The notes below the pieces were generated by a model. The model made no database searches, was not told where the DNA came from, and worked only from the letters and a program-made list of their open reading frames with translations. From NCBI GenBank assembly GCA_026225945.1, contig JAMJFZ010000770.1, positions 1,799,501-1,863,500 of the forward strand: 64,000 nucleotides of DNA, written 5' to 3'. Below are positions 50,435 to 61,675 of this stretch, piece after piece. The DNA comes from Cricetomys ansorgei. Taxonomy: Eukaryota; Chordata; Mammalia; Rodentia; Nesomyidae. A program made the translations under genes and the position numbers. Numbering within the stretch: position 1 is the first letter of the stretch; every line of letters begins with the position of its first letter.

Positions 50435-50753
50435 GGTCAAGTTGTTTCTAAGTTATTTATAGACAAAGATAATATATTTTCTTAATATTAACTTTGAGAA
50501 AAATTAACACAATGCTAATGGCATATATACCCATCTCACATAATTATAGACAATTTTTATTTATGAAGAAAGCTCGGTCATCAACTTCAGATGGTGTTTT
50601 TCTTTCTTAGAATATTCTTAACTTAAATATATTCTTAATATATTTTCAAAGTATAAAAGAATCAACATTTTAGATAATAAATTTGCAAGATGCTTTCTTT
50701 TATGTTTTTTGTCTTATCTGGACTCACATAAAATTCCCTTTTTTCCCATCTAG

Positions 50754-50894
50754 GAACGTGTGTATGTGGTGAATGTTCTTGCCATGATGTTGATCCAACT
50801 GGAGACTGGGGAGACATTCACGGGGACACGTGTGAGTGTGATGAAAGGGACTGCAGAGCTGTTTATGATCGATACTCTGATGATTTCTGTTCAG
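50754..50894 (+). CDS. ITGBL1: ITGBL1 internal exon, EGF-like repeat 5
   Basis: This is a 141-nt phase 1-1 exon. The acceptor is CCCTTTTTTCCCATCTAG, an excellent pyrimidine tract. The donor is TCAG|GTAAGG, which is strong. The translation opens with [18 protein letters not shown], continues [15 protein letters not shown] and ends YSDDFCS. It has eight cysteines and is the CECD.R.C-type module, like repeat 3. It differs from the human repeat (recalled) at very few residues, for example Ser for Thr in the fourth-cysteine segment. It was too short and too interrupted at its edges to show as a long ORF, and is recognised by its cysteine pattern and splice junctions. Probable exon 6. Confidence 0.94.
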
Positions 50895-52917
50895 GTAAGG
50901 TAGCTCATGGTTCCTATTTTGTGTAAAGGATCCACTTCCTTGTTGTGCAAAGTCATTGTGTTTCTCACATACACTGAATTAAACTGAACTTGAATCCCTT
51001 GGCTTTCTATATTTTGCAATGCTCTTCTCAGTAATGCAGGCAACCTCTAGAGATTTCAGACATTCTGCTAAGGCTGGAGAGGAAACCCACCTACACTCTT
51101 AAAATTAGCCTGATCTCTTGCTGAGGATATCCATTGGCTCCAAATATCTGTTCAACTCAACTTTGATACTGCAGAACTAGCAGATCTGATGGCCATCAGC
51201 AAGAAACACCAAGAAAGATATATGTCCAAAGTTAGGAAAATACAGATATGGGGAACACGAGCTTGTTTAATATTCTAATAAGGAAGATGTGACCATTCAC
51301 AAAGGTGGGCATGCATGGCAGGTGCTACTGTATCACAGATGTGGAATTCTGTCTTTAATGTAGGCTTTCAGGTAATAAAATATAACGGGGGGCATCCACA
51401 ACAGGAGGAAGGGAGGACATGATACTTGCATGGGACAAAGTGAAATAACCAGAATGTAGGAGAAAGAGAGTAGACTACCAAGGAAATTCTGACTTTCTAT
51501 AGAACCATAATTTCCTACAGGCAATGGTGAGCTTGTGATGTATTAAAGCAGAAGACTGCCACCATCATCAGATTTCTAGCCTGGTTGTCTAAAAGAATGT
51601 TGGTGCTATCTACGATGGTCAGGATATAGAAGAAAGTTTTCAAGTTTGTTTTGGGACATTGTGAGCATATGAGAAGCCAAAGGTGATATCTTTTGAAGTT
51701 TGTTGAATACAGGAGGGGCTGTAATTGAGAGTCGGTAGTTAAAATTATAATGGGGTTCAAGATGCATATATGGAGAGAGAGAGAGTGGCTTTTTGACATG
51801 TTGGTATGATGTCTACCCTTTTTTCCATGAATTTACTCTCCCTTGTTAGAGCCATATCTGATATTGATCCTGGTATCTGAAAGGGCTTGGTCATTTATAA
51901 TTTCTGCATTGTTGTGATCATTCAGGGTCCTGTGAGCTGGTCCATCCCACTGTGAGGAGATGGATCCATAGGTGAAGGTGAGAAATAATACCAAGTTGAC
52001 CCTTTTTTTCCTTTCGTAAACTCAGTTCTTGGCTTGTTTCTCATGCTCAGAGCCACTATTGTAAGCTAAGCAGGTGGAGTGTCATCAGGAATTCATATCT
52101 TCTTGACCTACTCTCTTCACTCCCTTCTGCCTTTTTTTTTTTTCACTTCCCATTTCCTACTTTTTCCTAACCTGCAGATTCCAGAGAAAGATGGTTAAGT
52201 CATGACTACATGACTGGTGGGACTGGAAGAGGGAGAAAGAGAATAATTCATCCTTCATATGTGGCTTTATGCTGTGGGTACAGACAGAGGTGGGAAGAAG
52301 TGATGGTGGTCAGCTATGAGTGAGCAACAAGACATCAGCGTGTAATTGTGATTTCTTTTTCTTTGGCTGAAGTGATTTGAACATGGCCAGTGCTCCATAG
52401 TGTGGCTCTCACACTTAAGGAAAGGAATTTAAAATGAAGAAACTTACATGAACAGAGATCCTTAGTTTGTCAGACCCTTGCAGAGTTCTGTAAGTGCATC
52501 TCATCCCATTTGATTTTTGCACCAACTTAGGGAGGGAGATATTATCTACATCTTAACAGAAAAGGAACTAATTTCATGAGAATTAAGTACTTTGATAATA
52601 TTTACCTTGCCGTTGTCATCTAAAAATACTGATGTGATTTACTAATTTACTGCTTTATGGATGCTCAAACTCTTATAAAGCTCAGTTTTTCTGAACTTCA
52701 TGATGATCTAGGATATGTATCAATTGCTGGGGATTTCTGAAATCTGAATATACCTGTAGAGTTCTGGATATTATGCTTAGAGCTGTTAGACCTTGCGGGT
52801 TTCCTAATTACCTCTTTCAACCATAATGTAGGAAGGGTAGCACATATTTGATTATCAAGTATGTAAATAAATTTGTGTGGTCACACAGAAAGAACTCAGC
52901 ATCAATATCCTCCAGCG

Positions 52918-52941
52918 TTTTTTTTTTTTTTTTTTTTTTTT
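52918..52941. repeat. Poly(T) tract, 24 nt
   Basis: An uninterrupted T run followed by GGCAAGGCAAGAATG. No recognisable retroposon body adjoins it. Confidence 0.97.
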
Positions 52942-53481
52942 GGCAAGGCAAGAATGTAATAAGGCTTGAATGAAATGTGGTTTATATTTAGCGCTCATTC
53001 TTGGTCTCCTGAAAATATTGATCTTATTTAAGTCTAAAGAAAATATCTAAGTGCATTAGCTTAAGTTGGTGCCTTTAACCAACTTAAAAGCGACATTCCT
53101 TCATTTACTTTAACTCTGCCTATCTGTTCAATCAATAGTGCACTCAAGTGTAAAAATTTTTTACCGAGTTGTTTATAGGTACAGGAGTACAAATTGTTGA
53201 AATATGATAGTCGCCTCTATATTAATTAGTTCCAATCACTTCTTTCATTCCTAGATGATATTATCAACATAGGATGCAATTGTGTGTATTCTTTCAAAGA
53301 CATCACACACATACACACTCACAGAGGCACACACCCAAAGCAAAATACTGTATGACCATGTTTGAATATGACCAACCTGACAAGGATGCAACTGAAAATC
53401 CAAGCTAATGCTGCCCATTCAGTGCATTTCACTTAGTTCTTTCCTGATTTTAAAATAGCTTTTTAATTTTTATTTTATTTA

Positions 53482-53483
<2 letters not shown>

Positions 53484-53524
<41 letters not shown>
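53484..53524. repeat. (CT)n microsatellite
   Basis: About 20 uninterrupted CT units, immediately preceding an antisense B3 SINE. Confidence 0.98.
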
Positions 53525-53527
<3 letters not shown>

Positions 53528-53528
<1 letters not shown>

Positions 53529-53692
53529 GTTGCCATATGTGTACAAGTGTCCTTGGAGGACAGAATAGGACATTGTGTCCTCTGGAGCTGGAGTTATTGG
53601 GAGTTGTGAACTTCCTGACATGGGTGTCAGGAACTGAACTTCTGGAAGAGCAGCACTTGCTCTGAACCATTGATTCATCTCTTCATCCCTAG
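53528..53692 (-). mobile_element. B3 SINE, antisense
   Basis: The plus strand gives TCCTCTGGAGCTGGAGTTAT, GAACTTCCTGACATGGGTG, CAGGAACTGAACTTCTGG, AAGAGCAGCACTTGCTC and CATTGATTCATCTCTTCATC, the reverse complement of B3 in correct order. Confidence 0.85.
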
Positions 53693-54415
53693 ATTCTGAA
53701 TGACTACCTATCGTTCCCTGTCTTTCTCAAACCCAAGAATTACAACAATATACTCCAGGATGACCTTAACCTTTATCCTTCTTGTCCTCTATATCAAAAT
53801 GATGAAAGAATAACATGCGCTGCATTAATTTGGAAAATATAAAGGTCTAATAAAACTGCATTATGTGGGGAAATTTTTAGTGGTAGATTACTAAAGCATT
53901 ATGAAATACATGGAAGGGAATTACTAAATATAGCCATCTTGCCTTGTCTTGAATAGAAAAAATCAATATAGAAATATATTTTAAAAATAATAAGTTATAT
54001 AAATTAGTTTGCTAAGTGTAATGTATTCCTCAGTTTTCCCCTTGTTGATGGTCTTTGTGTCAATTTTAAGAGGATATTTGTAATTATCAGATTTATATCC
54101 ATGGATATTTTTGATCATTTAAAAGGAAGGAAGTATTTCCCCCTGGAGGAAAAATGTTTGAAATGTATTTAACTAAATTTATCCCAGACTGATTTTTTAA
54201 GAGTTTAGCCACTGTAACTCAAGAGAGCATAATCCACATGAAACATGGGTTTGGGTGTCACATCTATCCTAGAATAGCCTGAAAGTTTTTGCTGCCTTTC
54301 TGGGGTGGCCATCACACTACTGGATTACTAATCAAGTAATTGACCATGTGAGGTAGCCTGTGTATCAGTCATATTTGGAGTAGTTCATTATACTTAAACC
54401 TATCTCTGCATGAAT

Positions 54416-54557
54416 GCATGTATGTATATACATGTGTGTGTATTCATGCATGTGTACATGTATATGTGTTTGTGAGATGTGTGTATGTGTACAAATATGT
54501 ATGTGTATTCATGCATGTGTGTGCATGTGAATTGTGTGGAGTCATTTGCATGTGTGG

Positions 54558-54591
<34 letters not shown>

Positions 54592-54617
54592 GAGCATGCA
54601 CATGCCCATGCACACAC
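54416..54617. repeat. TG-rich tract with (GT)n core
   Basis: Irregular GTATG and GTGCATG units lead into an uninterrupted GT run at about 54559-54588, then a CA/CATG-rich portion. ORFs on both strands here are composition artefacts. Confidence 0.95.
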
Positions 54618-55556
54618 ATGTGTGCAGGGTATCTGAGAACGGTTTTCTTATTTGAATACTTCTGATGTTGAGATCAGGGATAAACAATAGCATCCGACAT
54701 CTTTCATCTCTATTTTGTTGACCATCCTATGCAGTTTAAAGAACACTTGTTAGAAAAAAATGAGACTAACTCCCACAGGCTTAAAATATACACAGATTTG
54801 ACAAACCAGTGTGGAAGCATTACATTCAGATCAGTGTGGTGAGAGTCCATTTTAGAACTTTACACTTAAAAGACTGATTAAATTCTATTGAGGCCTAGAA
54901 AAGAACAGTGGCATATCTAATTCAAGTGCAAAACATCTATTTTTATTTATCTTAAGTCTTTTCTCCCAGATTTCCTAAAAAATATTACAACTGATAGCAT
55001 GCCTTAGTGTGTTAGACAGACCAAATGTTTCTCATGTCAAACAGATGTTTTACTCTAATCTATTTTTCCTAAATCAAGCCCTTTTATCTTCCTGATTTTA
55101 TTTATGTTCAGTGATCCCTAAAAGCTGTGCTTTTAGATTGGAATTGAGGAACTAGTAACTCCCTTAGAGAAACCAGTGTTATTTCATAGTTTTCTTTCTC
55201 CTCTTTAAGAGTCAGTGCTTTCTTCAGAAACTATCAGTCCCTTGCACTTCCAAGTGCTTTTCTGACTCAGTCACTTCCTGACAATCTGGCATCAATATTT
55301 CACACTTCTAAATGAGTTTCTGACTATATGGATTAAAAATCTTAGGGATTTTGTAGGAAATGCACAGTTTTATTTAGAATGGAATCGCTAACATTCTGCA
55401 ATTTATTTTGACAGCATAAAACAGATTTCTTAAAATCAAGATGTGAGATTTTTCACTACTGATAAAGTAAAAAAAAACATACTTTAAAAATTCTAACAGT
55501 TAATCTTGAATAAATGTTTAAATTGGTCAATGGTATTCTTTTATCTATTTATTTAT

Positions 55557-55680
55557 TTTGAGATATAGTCTTACTCCACAGGCAGGTCTGACTTGAAATT
55601 CACTATGTATCCCAGACTGACATTAAGTTAGAAGCAGTCCTCTTGCCTCAGCCTTGGAGTGTTGGGATTACAGACTGAAG
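55557..55680 (-). mobile_element. B1-like SINE, antisense, degraded
   Basis: TTTTGAGATATAGTCTTACT, CACTATGTATCCCAGACTGA, CTCTTGCCTCAGCCTTGG and GTGTTGGGATTACAGAC trace an old B1 on the minus strand. Confidence 0.75.
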
Positions 55681-56624
55681 CTTTTGCATCCAGTATAGCA
55701 CTAGCAGTATTAATTCTACTTTTCATCATTGCAGACTGGATTTATAGACACTTTCCTATGACTCTCAGATTTTCTTTTTGTGTGCCCTTCATTGGTATAT
55801 TTGACTTAGGAAATATTGCTTTCATAACATTAGAAAAAGAAAAAGAAAAGAAGCCATGTTGTAATTTCATCATTTACCCCAGCTACTGTGTGCTCAACTG
55901 CTCTGGAGAACTTCATACGTCTTATATGACTTGTTCACTGACCTCTTGTTTCAATGTCTCCCAGATTCAACATTTTATGGCTGATACTGAATCTTTTTGG
56001 AAAGGAAATCACATACATGTATTCACATGGTTCAAGAGGATGAGCAATCTTCTTGAAACAGTATTCTCCTACCTTGGTACTTCCTGTTCAAGTGCAATGC
56101 CTCTTATCTTTGAGCCAGTCATACACATGGCATACTCTATTGACACATACTAATACATAAATGATTATAGAGGCTTTTGATTAGTTAAAAGCTAGGGATG
56201 CGGTACAAGGCTGAAGCAGAAATTAAGAGCAATATAAGGGTCATCACACAATTAACAAAAGTGAGGGCACAGTTTCTCCAGCTTTTCTGAGAGTTGGCAT
56301 GCCTGGAGGTGAAATCTAAATTCACAAAAATCTTTCTCAAGAACTTCATAATTCTCTATTGCAAGTACACAGGAAAACATGGTGCAAATCACAGGCTATA
56401 TGCTCTTCTGCCCTGTGAAGGACACATAAATAACAGTGGCATAAAAAGATAGTACTACCATAGCACAAAAGTAGAAAGGGATTAGAGGACTAAAAACTAA
56501 TAGATAAAATAGTCCCAATAGGAAAAAGAAAGTGAGTATAAAGGCTTACAGGCAAAATTCCTAAGATTATTCCTTGCAGGTGAGGTACATATGGTATTTG
56601 TTATATAGCGTTAAGGGACCAGCA

Positions 56625-56800
56625 ACACGACTCTGGGGAACAGCATTTACCACCAAACCTGCCAACATTAGTTTAATTCCTAGGACCCACATTAAGGAAG
56701 AAAAAAGACTCCTTGCAAGATGGCCTTTGACCTGCATGTGTACCTTGTGGTATATACATCCCCTCCCTCCAACTAAATAGATGTAATTTAAAATATGAAA
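56625..56800 (+). mobile_element. B2/B3-family SINE, sense
   Basis: The order is TTTACCACCAAACCTGCCAA, AATTCCTAGGACCCACATTA, ACTCCTTGCAAGATGGCC, TTTGACCTGCATGTGTACC and then TGTAATTTAAAATATG. It matches a rodent tRNA-derived SINE. No clear target duplication. Confidence 0.65.
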
Positions 56801-56937
56801 AAAAAGCATTAAGTCCTCCATAATTAATATATTTCTTCTGTTAGTAATTGAATCTGATGCTAACTCTAAAAATCTCTTCTTAATGACTTATCACTTTAGG
56901 CTCTCCATTATACTTTCCCCTACCCCAGGCAGGGTCT

Positions 56938-57065
56938 TTCTGGAGTTCTGGTTGATCTGGAACTCACTATGAAGACCAAGTTGGCCTTGAACTTGGAGAT
57001 CTGCCTTCCTCTGACTCTGCCTCCTCAGTGCTGGGTCAAAGATGTGAGTTATCATACCAGGATCT
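56938..57065 (-). mobile_element. B1 SINE, antisense
   Basis: GATCTGGAACTCACTATGAA, GACCAAGTTGGCCTTGAAC, GATCTGCCTTCCTCTGAC and CCTCAGTGCTGGGTCAAAG mark an antisense B1. Confidence 0.85.
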
Positions 57066-57692
57066 TCTTTGTTGCTATGTGAGTGAACTTCAGATAGAAA
57101 ATAACCATTACCAAATTTAAACGTGTTCTCACTTCAACTTGATAGTGTTTTATTTCTTTGTAGTCCTTGGTTTCTCTCTGTACCTGTCTTTGTCTTCAAA
57201 GATTCTGCTTCTTTTTACTCTCCTGGGTGGGATAGGATCTTCTTGTATATGTGTACACATGGAGGTCTCCCTCACTATGATTTCTTGTGGGTTACAGCAT
57301 TCTTCTTGGGTAAATTAGGAATTGCATGACATTCTCATCTGCTACATGTTTTGCTCAGACATTTACAGCTTTAAAACTTCCAAAAGACAAGGAAGACTTT
57401 TCCTCCTTCAATCTGTTCCTTCCTTCAATTTTACTGTTGAGAATGTCAACTAGTCTCCTACAAATGACAGCATGTCCTGTACTGTGTCCTTACAGATCTA
57501 ACAGCCCCTGAACTGAATCTCTTGCCTATCTCTAAGTATTTTAAAGCCACTTGCTCCTATAAAACAGTGGAGTGAATTGTACTTTGAATGTTAAAACTCT
57601 TTGTTTCAAAAATAGTTATTTGTACATGTATTTCTGCTGTAGTTTTATTTGAAGTTTGTTCTTATTTTTGGGAATGCTGAGAAGAAGGATGT

Positions 57693-58083
57693 TGTTCTTG
57701 TTTCTTTCAGTTGCTGTGACAAATGCCATGGACAAAGCAACTTGGGGTGGGAAGGATTTGTTTGGCTTACACTGGCATGTCACAGCCCATCATTGAGGGG
57801 AATCATGGCAGTAACTCAAGTAGGAAGTTGAAATAGAAATTATAGAGGAAGACCTCTTGCCAGCTCTTTCACAGAATCATTTAGCTATCTTTCTTATATA
57901 GCTCAGTACCACCTGCCCATTGAATGGTGCTGCACACAGTGGAATAAATTCTATATCAACTAAAAATCAAGACAGTCCCCCAACAACATGTTCATGAGCC
58001 AATCTGTTTAGACAGTCCTTCATTTGAGATTCTCTTCTTAGGTGATTCTAGGTTTAGTTAAGTTGACAGCTAAAACTAATAAC
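57693..58083 (-). mobile_element. Rodent LTR-type repeat, antisense, related to 41380-41756
   Basis: The plus strand begins TGTTCTTGTTTCTTTCAGTT and includes GCAACTTGGGGTGGGAAGG and TTTGTTTGGCTTACACTGG. Later blocks are GTACCACCTGCCCATTGAAT and TTAGTTAAGTTGACAGC. The last block is the reverse complement of the TGTCAACTTGACA start of the other copy. Poorly conserved; bounds approximate. Confidence 0.6.
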
Positions 58084-58740
58084 TAAAACTAGTAATTAGT
58101 CAATAACTAATAATTTCTTAAGCTGAGATAAACTGCAAAAATCCACAGAACTAAATGATTTATGAATTGTAACTATTAGTAAGTCCAAACAATTAAAAGT
58201 AAAATTCTCATATTGGAAGATCTAAATGACCATAATCTATACATCCTAAATATTTATTAACAATGCATCTTCTCCCATTATAGAGAATTAGTGATGACAG
58301 TACCTTGTTGAATAGACTATCAAGTAGCTGAGAACATTTGTTCACTGAAATTTGTTCACTGAAAGAAATGTTCACTGAATTAAATTTATTACTTAAAATA
58401 TTTACATTTAACGACCACTACTATATCACTTTACTCTGACCTTTAATATTATCATTGTAAAGAACCATGTGAGTTGATGGTAAAAAAGCTTTTGCAATGT
58501 GGATTTATAATTTCTAGTGAGAGAAGAGGACATGAATTAAAGAAGGGTAGAGATGGTTATGTGTAAGGGTTTGGAGGGAGGAAAGGGAGGGAGAAACTTC
58601 TGGGTACATTTCCAAAAGGAAATAGAATCATTATCTTCAAGTGATATCTTCACCACCTGCTCGGGTGCTGTTTTCATAATCTCTAAGATTTAGAAACAAG
58701 TGGCCGTGGCTGGCTGATTGTATGAATGATTGTAGTATAT

Positions 58741-58790
58741 GATGTATATGTATATGTATATGTATATGATGTATATGGATATGTATATAT
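58741..58790. repeat. (TATATG)n-type repeat
   Basis: About seven imperfect GTATAT/GTATATG units, AT-rich. Confidence 0.92.
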
Positions 58791-58934
58791 AGATGTTTAG
58801 GAAAGAAATTTGGCATTTGCAATAGCATGACTATTGAATCATGAGGACATTATGTTATCTGGAATAAAACATCCATAGAACATAAGAATCTAAAAATGTT
58901 AAATTATTTTTAAATTTTTAATAGATTTATACAA

Positions 58935-59145
58935 TTTTTAAAAATTTTATGTGTGAGTGTTTGCCCTGCATTCATGCATGTGCATTACTTGTATTCTTGG
59001 TACCCACAGAGGTCAAACCAGGGTATTGGATCCCCTATAACTGGAGTTACAGACAATTTGAACCACAATGTGGTTATTGAAACCCTAACCAGGTCCTCTG
59101 GAAGAGCAATAAATGCTCTTAACTGTGGAGATACTTTTTTAGCAC
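58935..59145 (-). mobile_element. B3-like SINE, antisense
   Basis: GTATTCTTGGTACCCACAGA, GGATCCCCTATAACTGGAG, TTACAGACAATTTGAACCAC, AACCAGGTCCTCTGGAAGAG and AATGCTCTTAACTGTGGAGA follow B3 in reverse-complement order. The two ORFs over it are shadows. Confidence 0.75.
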
Positions 59146-60048
59146 CAAATATTAGGTCCTTAAAAACAGAGAGTAGAAGAGTGGTTACCAAGCCCTGAAG
59201 GGTAGGAGATGTGGATCAAAGAATACAAACTTCCAAAGTTACAGAGAATAAGTCCAGAAGACATAATGTTCAGTTTGTGAATATAATTACTGTGCTTTGC
59301 ATACTTTAGATTTATGGAGAAGGAGTTCTTGAGTGCTTGTAACACACACAGGCACCTGTGTGCAGTGAGAGATCTGGCTATTGGCTTGATTATGGTAATC
59401 ATTTCACAGTGCATATGTGAAAAATCGCATCATTCTGTGTACTTTCAATATATACATTTTTATATATTAAAAATTAAATTATAATATAGTTACATCATCT
59501 AGTCCCTTCCCTTTGATCTCCCCAATCACTTCCACTTTATATGTATATCATAGCTTAATAAAGCTCAGGAGTAGGGAATCAATCTCGCCCTAATTCTCTA
59601 TTTCATTGCTTTGTTGTCAGCTTGTGGCTCCATATTCTTTAACTAGATATGGACCAGTTGACTGATTCATTAGAAAGAAAAAACCCTCCTACTTCAAAAA
59701 CAGATTGTTTTCTATTTCCTTTAGTTCTCCTTCACATGCATTAGTTGCCAAATCCATCAAATATTCTACATACTTCCCAGAAGACCAATATAATCACATT
59801 TATCTAGAATTTGATGGAGTCAAATTTAAAATGTTATTAAACCCATGTATTTTATCCATATATTTTGCTTTTCTTTGTCTCTTTTGATTCTTTAACGTAT
59901 AAAAATTTGAAAAAAATGTTTCTTTGCCATAATGATTAATGGTGTATAAATTAGGATCCTGATTTACTTCTGTCAGTCACTGTTGAGAAAAAAGTTACAA
60001 ACTGTTTACATAACTTTCATGTGATCTTCCCTCCTCCTCACTATGAAG

Positions 60049-60195
60049 GTCATGGGCAGTGTAACTGTGGAAGATGTGACTGCAAAGAAGGCTGGCACGG
60101 GAAGAAGTGTGAGCATCCAAGGTCCTGCCCACTGTCTGCTGAGGAGAGTGCCAGGAAGTGCCATGGTGGCTCAGATAGACCTTGTTCTGGAAGGG
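60049..60195 (+). CDS. ITGBL1: ITGBL1 internal exon, EGF-like repeat 6
   Basis: This is a 147-nt phase 1-1 exon. The acceptor is CTTCCCTCCTCCTCACTATGAAG. The donor is AGGG|GTGAGT. The translation opens [20 protein letters not shown], continues [18 protein letters not shown] and ends DRPCSGR. It has eight cysteines and is of the GW type. It is the most diverged of the five from my recollection of human: Gly-Gly-Ser-Asp-Arg appears where human has Ser-Ser-Asp-Leu. It lies 9154 bp after the previous exon. The next module (opening K-C-E-C-G-K-C in human) was looked for up to 64000 and not found, so the following intron exceeds 3.8 kb. Probable exon 7. Confidence 0.93.
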
Positions 60196-60405
60196 GTGAG
60201 TTAAGCTACTTGTCTTGTCTTGTCATTACTTCCCCATGGTGTGAGCCAAACGGATGCTATCCATGTCAACCTATGAGGCTGAGCTCTCTGAAAGCAGAAA
60301 GATTGTTGCTTTTACAGATCTAGTACATTTAACTCATATCAGTGTAAGTACCTGGGCAAAGAAAATCTGTTTCCCTCTTTCTGTCTCTTCTCTCTTTCTT
60401 CATGT

Positions 60406-60408
<3 letters not shown>

Positions 60409-60447
<39 letters not shown>

Positions 60448-60622
60448 GCGCACACACACGCACACACACACACATGCACACACACATACACACACACACA
60501 CACATGCACACACACATACACACACGCACACATACACACACGCACACATACACACACGCACACATACACACACGCACACGCACACACACACACACACGCG
60601 CGCACACACACACGCACACACA
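60409..60622. repeat. Long (CA)n repeat with CG interruptions
   Basis: About 214 bp of near-perfect alternating purine-pyrimidine sequence: CA units broken by CGCG, CACGCA and CATGCA/CATACA variants, with internal higher-order units such as CACGCACACATA repeated several times. It begins 214 bp after the repeat-6 exon donor. It produces many spurious His/Thr and Cys/Val ORFs. Confidence 0.98.
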
Positions 60623-60879
60623 TTTTCTGTACCTTATCTTGTTCAATTTCAGTTTAGCTTCATTCAGTTCAATACATTAAAAAACAACAAAAACACAGTT
60701 GAGGTGTTTGATTAAAGCTTTCTGAACTTGAGCATCTAATTGTCCATTGATATTTATGAAATCCAGTACCATCATTTGGGGTATATGGTTCACTTGGAAA
60801 AGCATTGTGTAAATAAGCTTGAATAAGCTGCTTCTTTAGAAAACATTTAGCCTCGGGTGGGTTCTTGCTCTCAGATCAG

Positions 60880-60966
60880 GAAAAAAATTAAAAAAAAAAA
60901 AAAAAACAGAAAACAACCAACCAAACAAAAAAACCAACCAACAAACCAAACAAACAAACAAAAAAC
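60880..60966. repeat. A-rich (CAAA)/(CCAA) low-complexity tract
   Basis: Poly(A) followed by irregular CAAACAAAC and CCAACCAAC units. No retroposon body upstream is recognisable. Confidence 0.93.
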
Positions 60967-61543
60967 CCAGCGATAAGGAAAACTCATCTGGAAGAACATT
61001 CTTTTTGAGCCATCAAAATAAGAAATATTAATTCATTCCCCACTTGAGAATAGCAAAGTCAATCTGATACATGCTTTTAGAGAAACTGGTTTTATAACTA
61101 CTAGAATTTTTTTTTCAGGTCTGGAAAAGGAAAGGGAGTTGAATTTTAGATGAAAAACTTGATTTTCTGTTATGTTGTTTCTTTCTTTTAAGGTGCTTTT
61201 TTTTATTAAGATACAATTCATATAGCACACAGTTTAACCTTTTAGTGTTTAAAGCCCTGGCCTTTTAAATAATCACAGAATGATGCAGTTAAGATGTTAA
61301 TTATACACATCTTATACACAGCTAGTGGAGTATGGGAAGGAGTACTGAGTTCCAGCCCAGTCAGGAGTTCAGTGACCCAGGAGGGAGAGGCAGAGTTGGC
61401 GAATAATATGAACAAAACCATACCTCTTATAGATGGGACCAGACTTCTCTTTTTATTCAGGCCTTTCTTCTCTTTCTCTACTATCTTGACTCTTCTGTTT
61501 CATTCCCTCTTTTTCTCTACTGTCTGTCTATTTTTCCATAAAT

Positions 61544-61544
<1 letters not shown>

Positions 61545-61583
<39 letters not shown>

Positions 61584-61619
61584 ATATATATAAAATATAT
61601 ATTTATTAAATATATATAT

Positions 61620-61672
<53 letters not shown>
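61545..61672. repeat. Long (TA)n tract
   Basis: Two pure TA runs flank a palindrome-like AT-only centre with ATTTATTAAATA and a CTTTATATA interruption. The whole can fold back on itself. Confidence 0.97.

Positions 61673-61675
<3 letters not shown>

Larger units (their letters stand above)
48173..50753 (+). other. ITGBL1: ITGBL1 intron between repeat-4 and repeat-5 exons
   Basis: This is a 2581-bp GT-AG, phase 1 intron. It contains a degraded antisense B3-like SINE near 48795-48975 and a 26-nt T run at 50409-50434, about 320 bp before the next acceptor. Regions 48180-48790 and 48990-50400 show nothing further that I can name. Confidence 0.86.
50895..60048 (+). other. ITGBL1: ITGBL1 intron between repeat-5 and repeat-6 exons
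   Basis: This is a 9154-bp GT-AG, phase 1 intron, the longest complete intron here. It holds poly-T (52918-52941), (CT)n (53484-53524), a TG-rich tract (54416-54617) and several antisense SINEs. It also has an antisense LTR-type repeat (about 57693-58083) and a TATATG-type tract (58741-58790). Regions 50900-52910, 54640-55550, 55700-56600 and 59150-60040 hold nothing I can name. Confidence 0.87.

Noticed and set aside
55659..56153. 164-codon plus-strand ORF
   Set aside because: It starts inside a decayed B1, lies mid-intron, has no coding-like composition or recognisable domain, and lacks splice context.
60254..60715. Long His/Thr-repeat and Cys/Val-repeat ORFs on both strands
   Set aside because: They are translations of the CA/CG microsatellite. 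Similar artefacts occur at 4562-4943, 40102-40377 and 54400-54693.
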